A DNA stretch of 5,032 bases, from NCBI GenBank assembly GCA_013329175.1, contig DUKR01000005.1, positions 1 through 5,032 of the forward strand, in the 5' to 3' direction. The stretch comes from Candidatus Woesearchaeota archaeon. Its GTDB lineage: Archaea > Nanobdellota > Nanobdellia > Woesearchaeales > UBA11716. Positions 1 to 4,935 of this stretch are shown here, piece by piece. A program made the position numbers and the translations under genes. Numbering within the stretch: the first letter of the stretch is position 1; each line of letters opens with the position of its first letter. The notes beneath the pieces were generated by a model, which did no database searches, was not told where the DNA came from, and worked only from the letters and a program-made list of their open reading frames with translations.

Positions 1-75
1 CTTTTTTTCTTCACTTTTTTCTTCTTTTCTCTCTCCACTTTTTTCCACTTTTCTTTTCCCCCGTCGGAAAGTGCA

Positions 76-147
76 ATGAGAGGATTGCCTGAAATGAAAA
101 GAAGGAAGTTGCGCATTGGCTATGGAAGCGATGGGAGGCATGGCTAA
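76..147 (+). other. 23-codon open frame in repeat copy A, methyltransferase N-terminus-like
   Basis: ATG at 76 opens a 23-codon frame closed by TAA at 145-147. Its central peptide is KRRKLRIGYGSD. In copy B the same frame gives KRRKLHVGCGSD, which resembles motif I (hydrophobic-GxGxx-acidic) near the N-terminus of many small class I SAM-dependent methyltransferases. Here the second half of the motif is already altered (Tyr for Cys). No Shine-Dalgarno sequence precedes it. The 14 differences between copies fall evenly on codon positions (5, 5, 4), so there is no sign of selection on the peptide. It is more likely a gene-start remnant or a coincidence within a structured repeat than a working small protein. 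Confidence 0.3.
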
Positions 148-156
148 TGCCTTTTT
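136..156 (+). terminator. Hairpin plus T-run at the end of the repeat core (copy A)
   Basis: AGGCAT (136-141) and ATGCCT (147-152) form a perfect 6-bp stem around the loop GGCTA, with a run of five T at 152-156 immediately following. This has the layout of an intrinsic terminator for + strand transcription. GCTAATGC (143-150) can instead pair over 8 bp, with one G-U, with GCATTGGC at 113-120, so two mutually exclusive folds are possible. Copy B keeps the same arrangement. T-runs alone promote termination in archaea, so a 3' end here is plausible but not shown. Confidence 0.45.
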
Positions 157-182
157 CTGATGAGCTTGTTGGGAATGCCAAA

Positions 183-286
183 AACCCCCCACGAGCCTGC
201 CCCACCCTTTATCCCTCAAAGCTCGCCGGTCATGGCTATCCCTATGAGCTTTTCAGGAGAGTGAAAGAGTACTGACACCACCAACA
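183..286. other. Intergenic spacer upstream of the prenyltransferase gene
   Basis: No gene, Shine-Dalgarno site or RNA gene is recognisable here. It starts with a C-run (185-190). A 7-bp inverted repeat, AAAGCTC (218-224) and GAGCTTT (246-252), is separated by 21 nt; this is weak and could be chance. Open frames crossing it on either strand show no recognisable protein family. Confidence 0.4.
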
Positions 287-297
287 TTTTTATATCA
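287..297 (+). promoter_or_regulatory. TATA box of the prenyltransferase gene (leaderless)
   Basis: TTTATAT at 289-295 is centred 26 nt upstream of the ATG at 318, which places the expected archaeal transcription start on or next to the initiation codon. No Shine-Dalgarno sequence lies before that ATG, which fits leaderless translation. The same geometry is seen before the XRE-CBS and antiporter genes. Confidence 0.6.
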
Positions 298-317
298 CCC
301 TTCACCATTGTTAAGAA

Positions 318-1235
318 ATGGCTGCTATCAAGACATGGATACAGGCACTGCGCATTCCCTTCACTACAGCAAGCGTGCTTCCTGTGATTCTTGGCCTTGC
401 CATAGCGTGGTCGCAGGGCAATGCCTGGAACTGGGGCCATGCCCTGCTGGTCATCTTTGCCGTAGCATTCCTGCATCTGGGGACGAATGCCGCTAACGAC
501 ATCTATGACCATTACTCCGGAAATGACGCAGCAAACCAGTACCACAACGCTTTCTCTGGCGGGAGCAGGGTTATTCAGGAGGGAAAGCTTTCACCAAGGG
601 AAATACTTTTTGCATCGCTTTCACTGCTCTTCGCAGGGCTGCTGCTTGGCATGGTCATTGCGGCCTCGCTTCAAAGCTGGACGCTAGCCTTCCTCGCTCT
701 TGCCGGCTTTCTTTGCGGATTCTTCTATACCGCACCGCCTTTCAGGCTTGGGTATCTGGGCATCGGAGAATTTCTTGTGTTTCTCATGTTTGGGCCCATA
801 GCCGTCCTTGTCGGCTACTTTGCGCTTGCGCAAGGCTTTGACCTGCTGCCGCTGCTTGCTTCAATTCCCGTGGGAATCCTTGTCATGCTCATCCTGCTCC
901 TTGCAGAAATGCCTGACCTTGAGGCAGACAAAAAGACAGCCAAGAAGACCTTTGTCGTGCTTTTTGGAAGGGAGCGTGCTGTTTACTTTTTGGCTATCAG
1001 CCTGCTCATAGCCTATCTTTTCGTCGGCACTGGCGTAGCTTTAAGGATTATGCCTCCCCTTACCTTACTTATGCTGCTGACCTTGCCGTTAGCAGTTGGC
1101 GTTCTCAAAAAAGCAAAGAAGCATGCACTTGAGCCTATGGGCATTGTGCCTGCCATCGGCGGCATCATCACATTGCATGCCGCAACGACTGCCATTCTTA
1201 TCATCACCTTCATCGCTTTGGCGCTGATTGGCTAG
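318..1235 (+). CDS. UbiA-family membrane prenyltransferase, MenA-like
   Basis: This 305-residue polytopic membrane protein is of the usual UbiA-family length, with about eight or nine hydrophobic segments. The family transfers a polyprenyl chain from its diphosphate to an acceptor in the membrane; MenA uses dihydroxynaphthoate in menaquinone synthesis. The first Asp-rich motif is at residues 57-70 (N57, N60, D61, D64, followed by HYSGND), close to the MenA form. A loop GGSRVIQEGKL follows (81-91), then YTAPPFRLGYLGIGE (137-151), and the second Asp-rich motif PDLEADKK (199-206, with D200 and D204). The second motif has Ala at 196, where I expect Asn in many relatives (NExPD). The ATG at 318 is supported by a TATA box 26 nt upstream. 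The gene stands alone, with a convergent doxX after 28 bp. Archaeal UbiA proteins also make lipids (DGGGP synthase), heme and tocopherol-like products, so the acceptor is not certain. Confidence 0.88.
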   Translation: MAAIKTWIQALRIPFTTASVLPVILGLAIAWSQGNAWNWGHALLVIFAVAFLHLGTNAANDIYDHYSGNDAANQYHNAFSGGSRVIQEGKLSPREILFASLSLLFAGLLLGMVIAASLQSWTLAFLALAGFLCGFFYTAPPFRLGYLGIGEFLVFLMFGPIAVLVGYFALAQGFDLLPLLASIPVGILVMLILLLAEMPDLEADKKTAKKTFVVLFGRERAVYFLAISLLIAYLFVGTGVALRIMPPLTLLMLLTLPLAVGVLKKAKKHALEPMGIVPAIGGIITLHAATTAILIITFIALALIG

Positions 1236-1251
1236 AAGAAAAAAAGAGAAA
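1236..1251 (-). terminator. T-rich terminator for the DoxX gene
   Basis: The 28-bp gap between the convergent prenyltransferase and DoxX genes is A-rich on the + strand. Read on the - strand it is TTTCTCTTTTTTTCTTC, including seven consecutive T, just after the DoxX stop codon. Archaeal termination relies on such T-rich stretches without needing a hairpin. It cannot serve the + strand gene, for which no terminator is evident. Confidence 0.45.
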
Positions 1252-1263
1252 GGAGCTATTGCC

Positions 1264-1665
1264 CTAGAAATGCTCCTTCTTCAGCAATGCCTTCTCGACG
1301 CTAGCCTTGCCGTTGCCATATACAAGCACAACAAGGAATGCTGCGGCATACAATATGGCTAGCTCTCCCTTATTGACGATGGGCCAGATGCCGTTGCCTG
1401 CATGGGCGATGAAATACGCTGCAATCATCAGCAGAAATGATGCCAATGCAGCAAGCCGAGAGAACAATCCTGCAAGTATGAGCAGGCCACCGATGAACTC
1501 AATCAGCCCTGCGGTTACCATCTGGCCATTACCCCACATAGCTGTGCCGCCAAACCACCCAAGAAGCTTCTGCGCTCCATGGGAGAAGAACAAAAATCCT
1601 GCGGCAATCCGAAACACCGCATAGAGCCAGTCCCTGTTCTTTCCTATTACCTTCTCTATCATCAT
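1264..1665 (-). CDS. DoxX-family integral membrane protein
   Basis: This 133-residue protein has four hydrophobic segments and the DoxX (PF07681) pattern. R19 and the segment GFLFFSHGAQKLLG (23-36) come first, then AGLIEFIGGLLILAGLFSR (52-70), with a membrane helix running to H88. Near the end NKGELAILY (98-106) precedes a last helix and a short charged tail. The family is named after a subunit of archaeal thiosulfate:quinone oxidoreductase. Most members are uncharacterised, and a mycobacterial one joins a redox complex with superoxide dismutase and a sulfurtransferase. None of those partners is nearby, so a redox role is only inferred. I chose the ATG at 1665 because AGGAGG lies 9 nt upstream. 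The longer frame to TTG at 1698 would add 11 unconserved polar residues and start almost at the predicted transcription start. Confidence 0.88.
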   Translation of the reverse strand: MMIEKVIGKNRDWLYAVFRIAAGFLFFSHGAQKLLGWFGGTAMWGNGQMVTAGLIEFIGGLLILAGLFSRLAALASFLLMIAAYFIAHAGNGIWPIVNKGELAILYAAAFLVVLVYGNGKASVEKALLKKEHF

Positions 1666-1674
1666 ACTCCACTT

Positions 1675-1680
1675 CCTCCT
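1675..1680 (-). promoter_or_regulatory. Shine-Dalgarno site of the DoxX gene
   Basis: AGGAGG on the - strand lies 9 nt before the ATG at 1665, which is followed directly by a second ATG. It decides the start codon against the upstream TTG at 1698. It is the only strong Shine-Dalgarno site before a gene in the window; three of the others appear leaderless. Confidence 0.65.
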
Positions 1681-1690
1681 GCCCCAGCAA

Positions 1691-1736
1691 CAGGGCAAGT
1701 GCCTTTTTGGGAAGCGTGTATAAAAAAGTTGCCCTG
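1691..1736. promoter_or_regulatory. Candidate operator: inverted repeat bracketing the doxX promoter
   Basis: CAGGGCAA (1691-1698) and TTGCCCTG (1729-1736) are perfect 8-bp inverted repeats with 30 bp between them, 38 bp centre to centre. They flank the doxX TATA box, and the inner arm overlaps the predicted transcription start near 1696. Only one arm would be transcribed, so a DNA-binding site fits better than an RNA hairpin. The XRE-CBS regulator encoded next door is an obvious candidate to bind it. That link is inference, and a chance inverted repeat is not excluded. Confidence 0.3.
1719..1727 (-). promoter_or_regulatory. TATA box of the DoxX gene
   Basis: On the - strand the sequence reads TTTTTTATA, which would place transcription initiation near 1696. 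That gives a leader of about 30 nt containing the Shine-Dalgarno site. DoxX would thus be a leadered transcript, unlike the leaderless genes around it. Confidence 0.5.
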
Positions 1737-1779
1737 CCCGGCGTCAAAAGGGACATCATACGTGCGGAGTCCCAAAAAG

Positions 1780-1789
1780 AATAAATACT
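1780..1789 (+). promoter_or_regulatory. TATA box of the XRE-CBS regulator gene (leaderless)
   Basis: AATAAATACT is centred about 27 nt before the ATG at 1812 and is preceded by an A-rich stretch (CCAAAAAG, 1772-1779) in the position of a TFB recognition element. No Shine-Dalgarno sequence precedes the ATG, so transcription probably begins at the start codon. Confidence 0.6.
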
Positions 1790-1811
1790 ACTCATTAATA
1801 TTCCACGGCTT

Positions 1812-2357
1812 ATGCTTCCCGAGCTTTCAACTATCAGGGAGATACGAAAGAAGTACGGCATGACCCAGTCAGAGCTTGCTAAGCTTGCCGGTGTCTCCCA
1901 GTCCCTTATCGCTAAGATAGAAGCAGGAAGGATTGACCCTACCTACACAAATGTCAAGAGAATCATCGTGTCATTAGATGATCTTCACAAGAAGAAGCAG
2001 ATAAAGGCAAAGGATATCATGAGCCCCTCAGTGATTTCTGCCAGGCAGTCAGATTCTCTTCCGTCAGTCACCAAAAAGATGAAGAAGCATGGCATCTCCC
2101 AGATGCCAGTCATTGAGGAGCATAAGTCAATAGGCCTTATCTCTGAATCCATTATCCTTGATGCCCTTCTTGAGAAAGGGGCAGAACTCGTTGGGGATGT
2201 CATGGGCGATGCACCACCAGTTATCCCTACGAGCACGACCATGGAGGCTGTAGCAAACCTTCTTCGCTATGCCCCTATGATCCTTGTCACTGAAAAAGGA
2301 AAGGTGGAAGGAGTCATCACCAAGGCTGATTTGATTGCGAAGGCGTACGGAGGGTGA
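1812..2357 (+). CDS. XRE-type HTH transcriptional regulator with paired CBS domains
   Basis: This 181-residue soluble protein has two parts. Residues 8-58 form an XRE/Cro-like helix-turn-helix: IRKKYGMTQSELAKLAGVSQ leads into SLIAKIEAGRIDPTYTNVKR, with the typical TQSELAK and IEAGR...P signatures. Residues 66-178 form two CBS motifs, one beginning AKDIMSPSVISA and containing MPVIEEHKSIGLIS, the other beginning VGDVMGDAPPVIPTS and ending GVITKADLIAKAYGG. CBS pairs commonly bind adenosine nucleotides or S-adenosyl compounds, so DNA binding is probably tuned by such a ligand. This architecture corresponds to COG3620 and is well known in archaea. Neither target nor ligand is known. It diverges from doxX across 146 bp, so autoregulation and control of doxX are the simplest suggestions. 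The gene converges on the phosphoesterase gene with a 46-bp gap and no clear terminator. Confidence 0.9.
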   Translation: MLPELSTIREIRKKYGMTQSELAKLAGVSQSLIAKIEAGRIDPTYTNVKRIIVSLDDLHKKKQIKAKDIMSPSVISARQSDSLPSVTKKMKKHGISQMPVIEEHKSIGLISESIILDALLEKGAELVGDVMGDAPPVIPTSTTMEAVANLLRYAPMILVTEKGKVEGVITKADLIAKAYGG

Positions 2358-2403
2358 TTATTGCAAACATCGCCAGTATGCCCGAAAAGAAAGCGAGTGT
2401 GCC

Positions 2404-3115
2404 TTATGCCTTGATTGCTTTCACTTTCCCAAATGCATAGACTGAATCTGCAACAACATACACCTCAAACTCGCCCTTATCCGAAGGAAGCATGGGCCCT
2501 ACTGGCTTTTCCCTAAGGATGTCCACCCCATCGGTAACTTGGGTGAATGACGGCTGCACAATCAGTGTCTTTCCTCTCCACCTCCCTTTAAGGAAGCACT
2601 TATAACTCTCGACCCTGCTGCCTTGCCTAAGGGAGATTGCAGGATGCTCATGGCCGATGATTAGTGTCTCTATTCCTTCCAGCCATCCCTTCATGGGAAG
2701 GATGTCGCCATGCAGAAGCAGGATGCCAGAGCCAGTGCGGTGGTGATCAACGGTAGCGATGCCCCTTTTTCGTGCAATCGGCTCTGCAATGGCATCGTGG
2801 TTGCCTTTGATGATAACAAGCTTTTCACAGTGCTCCCTGAGATAGTCAATCAGCCGCAGGGTGTGCCTCCATTCTGTCTCTGAGATTCCTGAGAACCCAT
2901 GCTTAAGGTCGCCGTTGATGATAATTTCCTTGAATGTCCTGCCCTGCGACAATGCTTTCAAGCCTCTTCATCATCTCACTAAACTGGAATAGCGGGATGA
3001 GGATGCCTTTCATGTTCATCGCCTCTTCATAGCCCATGTGGGTGTCTGCTATGATAAGCCTGCCACCTGCTTCAAGGGCAAGGCCGTTAATGGTGATACC
3101 GCCTGCTATCTTCAT
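2404..3115 (-). pseudogene. SbcD/Mre11-related archaeal metallophosphoesterase, split by a frameshift
   Basis: Two overlapping - strand frames together encode one calcineurin-like phosphoesterase of the COG1407 type. The N-terminal frame (3115 down to about 2944) carries LIIADTHMGYEEA with D24 and H26. The second frame (about 2943 to 2404) carries NGDLKH (D69), GNHD (104-107), LLHGD (H135) and GHEHP (H155, H157), so every metal-binding motif is present. Removing one G from the GGG at 2942-2944 joins them as ...ESIVAG-RTFKEIIINGD and gives 236 residues, about the family's usual length and with family-like spacing. The start at 3115 (MKIAGGI) is preferred; upstream ATGs at 3145 and 3148 lie inside the dispersed repeat. 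No clear TATA box or Shine-Dalgarno site is visible. The near-perfect conservation points to a sequencing error, a very recent mutation or a programmed +1 shift. The substrate is unknown; Mre11-like nuclease activity would be inference. Confidence 0.85.
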
Positions 3116-3426
3116 GCAATGGGAATAATCATAACACTTTACCATCATGAAACTGTCCGCTGCCCCGACTGTGACGTGGCTTGTGCATCATTCAAAAAAG
3201 GGCATTACCAACGGCTTATTTTGCTACTCGCCACATTGTTTTTTTCTTCTTTGATGTCTAGGGATATAGTGGTGATAACGTTTCAGTCATGCTCTGCATC
3301 GGGTATCCATCCTTCACACCCTATGGTGCAGCGCGCTACACTGAAGCGATGCCATGGCCATTGGCGCAGCCTTTTTTTGTTTTCACTTTTCTTTCTTCAC
3401 TTTTATTTTCTCCCTCGGATTGTGCA

Positions 3427-3498
3427 ATGAGATTATTACCAAAATCGAAAAGAAGGAAGTTACACGTTGGTTGTGGAAGCGATGAGAGGTATGGCTAA
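3427..3498 (+). other. 23-codon open frame in repeat copy B, methyltransferase N-terminus-like
   Basis: ATG at 3427 opens 23 codons ending in TAA at 3496-3498, the same length as in copy A. The peptide contains KRRKLHVGCGSDERYG. KLHVGCGSD closely resembles the start of small class I SAM-dependent methyltransferases, where a lysine-hydrophobic strand leads into GCGxD. The conserved region normally continues for well over 100 residues. Here the frame stops at once and no methyltransferase continuation is seen downstream. A TATA-like TTTATTTT (3402-3409) lies about 22 nt upstream, but T-richness makes this weak. It is probably a remnant or a coincidence, not an expressed enzyme. Confidence 0.3.
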
Positions 3499-3508
3499 TG
3501 CCTTTTTT
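3487..3508 (+). terminator. Hairpin plus T-run at the end of the repeat core (copy B)
   Basis: AGGTAT (3487-3492) pairs with ATGCCT (3498-3503) around the same GGCTA loop as in copy A. The only stem difference, C to T, replaces a C-G pair with a U-G wobble. Six T follow (3503-3508). The alternative partner upstream, ACGTTGGT (3464-3471), also keeps pairing to GCTAATG through wobbles. The signal points towards the 3' end of the - strand antiporter gene, so it would end a + strand transcript of the repeat. Confidence 0.45.
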
Positions 3509-3553
3509 CTGATGGTTTGGCTTTTTGGAATGCCATCTCCCGACGGGAATGCC

Positions 3554-4888
3554 TCACTTCTCACCACTTGCGCCAGCAGCCTCTTCCTGCAGCTTCAATG
3601 CATGCCGCTTGACCGTGAACACCCTCAAAGAGCTGAGGATGATGGTGAAACAGATGACTCCATAGGAGATATTTGCTATGGTTGCTGCATCGTCAATCCC
3701 TTCAAGCAGAAGGATCTGGGCAATCGCTGCTGCTGCAAGGCCCCTTGCAAAGAAGGAGGTTATCCATTGCTTCTCGAACGGCCTGAATGAAAAGAGCAGA
3801 AAGCTTGAGAATACCCTGATTACCATCAACGCGACTGCTATAAGAACCGAGATGACAATGGCCCTTGTGTCATAAATGTTAATGAGCGAGCCAATATAGA
3901 CGAAAAAGAAGGTCTTGAGGATGAATGACACCTGATGGTAGAAAAACTCCTCCTTAGGAGTTGTCACAGGCGTTGCAGGCTGCTCTCCAGTTGCGGCATC
4001 CTTTTTGCCATTCTTTGCCTTCCTTGCCCCAACTGCATTAGCGGATGCTTTTTTTACTGCTACCGCTTTCACCGGCTCAGGATTCTTCCTGGTGATGTCA
4101 CTGAATATCCCTGTGAGGCGCCTTGCGTTCTTAAGCATAAGCCCCAGGAACAGCCCGGCAATTGCTCCGTTGCCATTTAGGTATTCTGTCACCACAAACA
4201 CCAGAAGCAGGTATGCCACGGTTATCATTGAAGACTCATGCTCGGTAAATACCTTCTTTACAAGCACAATCCAGAGTATCCCTGCACATATCCCAACAAG
4301 GCCAGCTACGGCAAAAAGGGAGACCAGGTTGGAAATGAGCGACTGCAGGTCAAAAGCCCTGAGCTTGATGACTTCAAGAGTCCCAAGCGCAAAGACTATC
4401 GCAAGGACGTCAGTCATGGCTGATTCAAGGGTGAGTACTGAATAGGTCTCTCCGTGGATGCTGAGGCGATTAAGGAGCGGGATGACAAAGGCAGATGAGA
4501 CACCACCTAACATGAACCCCGTGAACACTGAGAGAGTTATGGAAAAGCCGAAGAGATGCATGATGCCTGCTATTACTGCTGCTGAGAGGATAAAATAGAG
4601 CAGGGTGATGCGCAAGGACTTTGTCAGCCCTTTTGCAAATGAGGCAAGGTCAATGTTGAACGCTCCGTCATACAGGAGGAAGAGCAGGGTGAAGGTGGTG
4701 AACAGGGGTGCATACGTTTCAACCCAGGCAGAATCTATAGCACCAAGAACGTTTGGGCCAAGGACAAAGCCCAGCAGGATGAGGAAGAGAATGTCAGGGA
4801 TGCTGGTCTTCCTAAATACTACATCAGAAAAGAAGCCAAAAAACAGGATGAGGCTGAGGGCAAGGAAGAGGAGGCTTGTTTCAATCAT
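3554..4888 (-). CDS. Cation:proton antiporter (CPA superfamily, Na+/H+ exchanger domain)
   Basis: This 444-residue polytopic membrane protein has about 12-13 hydrophobic segments and the Na+/H+ exchanger fold (PF00999). The entry region is IPDILFLILLGFVLGPN (30-46), followed by LLFLLYDGAFNID (68-80) and GGVSSAFVIPLLNR (128-141). The ion-binding motif is LESAMTDVLAIV (154-165), with T159-D160 where typical CPA1 members have Asn-Asp. Later come FFFVYIGSLI (327-336) and FFARGLAAAAIAQ (379-391), whose Arg-Gly is typical. Residues 264-313 form a hydrophilic Ala/Lys/Pro-rich loop, probably disordered and cytosolic. It probably exchanges Na+ or K+ for H+ for pH or salt balance; the ion is not determinable here. 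I chose ATG at 4888 because a TATA box lies 26-27 nt upstream; GTG at 4903 would add MTNLP but falls between TATA box and transcription start. It reads into repeat copy B with no clear terminator. Confidence 0.88.
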   Translation of the reverse strand: MIETSLLFLALSLILFFGFFSDVVFRKTSIPDILFLILLGFVLGPNVLGAIDSAWVETYAPLFTTFTLLFLLYDGAFNIDLASFAKGLTKSLRITLLYFILSAAVIAGIMHLFGFSITLSVFTGFMLGGVSSAFVIPLLNRLSIHGETYSVLTLESAMTDVLAIVFALGTLEVIKLRAFDLQSLISNLVSLFAVAGLVGICAGILWIVLVKKVFTEHESSMITVAYLLLVFVVTEYLNGNGAIAGLFLGLMLKNARRLTGIFSDITRKNPEPVKAVAVKKASANAVGARKAKNGKKDAATGEQPATPVTTPKEEFFYHQVSFILKTFFFVYIGSLINIYDTRAIVISVLIAVALMVIRVFSSFLLFSFRPFEKQWITSFFARGLAAAAIAQILLLEGIDDAATIANISYGVICFTIILSSLRVFTVKRHALKLQEEAAGASGEK

Positions 4889-4910
4889 CGGTAGATTTGT
4901 CACCTGATGG

Positions 4911-4920
4911 GTATATATTT
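4911..4920 (-). promoter_or_regulatory. TATA box of the antiporter gene (leaderless)
   Basis: AAATATATAC on the - strand, with core TATATA at 4912-4917, is centred 26-27 nt upstream of the ATG at 4888. This predicts a leaderless transcript and decides the start codon against GTG at 4903. Confidence 0.65.
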
Positions 4921-4935
4921 CTTGTGGTGAGAAGG

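Larger units (their letters stand above)
1..182 (+). repeat. Dispersed intergenic repeat, copy A (right-hand part only)
   Basis: This stretch matches 3371-3533 in the same orientation. It starts with a pyrimidine-rich tract (1-60, mostly T with interspersed CTTCAC/CCAC words). The core at 61-156 aligns to 3412-3508 with 79 of 96 positions identical and one extra T in the other copy. A shorter tail ends in GGAATGCCA (172-180). Homology stops after about 182: the sequence continues AAAACCCCCC here and TCTCCCGACG in copy B. The left boundary lies outside the window. The core carries a hairpin plus T-run and a 23-codon open frame, listed separately. The T-run fixes the likely transcribed strand as +. 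The repeat is seen directly; what it does is unknown. Confidence 0.85.
3132..3533 (+). repeat. Dispersed intergenic repeat, copy B (apparently complete, about 400 bp)
   Basis: This copy fills most of the 438-bp gap between two - strand genes. Its left end (3132-3151) matches 4936-4955 in 19 of 20 positions. The next about 29 nt align to 4985-5019 if one 29-33-nt hairpin segment is missing here. The middle (3181-3370) has no counterpart in the window because copy A starts, and copy C ends, at the window edges. The right part (3371-3533) matches copy A: pyrimidine-rich tract, 82% identical core, hairpin plus T-run, and GGAATGCCA tail. No transposase, long terminal inverted repeat or obvious target duplication is visible. 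That the two modules belong to one element rests on this copy alone. Confidence 0.65.

Noticed and set aside
157..275. C/D box guide RNA (CTGATGA near 157-163 and CTGA near 271)
   Set aside because: The boxes are about 110 nt apart, too far for an archaeal C/D RNA, and TGATGA is not conserved in repeat copy B.
216..545. Open frame of 109 codons on the - strand across the prenyltransferase start
   Set aside because: It lies opposite the well-supported prenyltransferase gene and shows no family signature; it is a shadow frame.
1666..1698. N-terminal extension of DoxX from a TTG at 1698
   Set aside because: It adds 11 residues unlike the family, starts at the predicted transcription start, and ignores the strong Shine-Dalgarno site before the ATG at 1665.
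3116..3148. Phosphoesterase start at 3145 or 3148
   Set aside because: These ATGs lie inside the dispersed repeat and add residues the family does not have; 3115 gives the usual length.
3038..3430. Open frame of 130 codons on the + strand through the phosphoesterase 5' end and repeat
   Set aside because: It overlaps the conserved phosphoesterase N-terminus in antisense and then runs through T-rich repeat sequence, giving a low-complexity Phe/Leu/Ser peptide.
4005..4445. Open frame of 146 codons on the + strand inside the antiporter gene
   Set aside because: It is antisense to conserved antiporter motifs and its translation has no recognisable domain.
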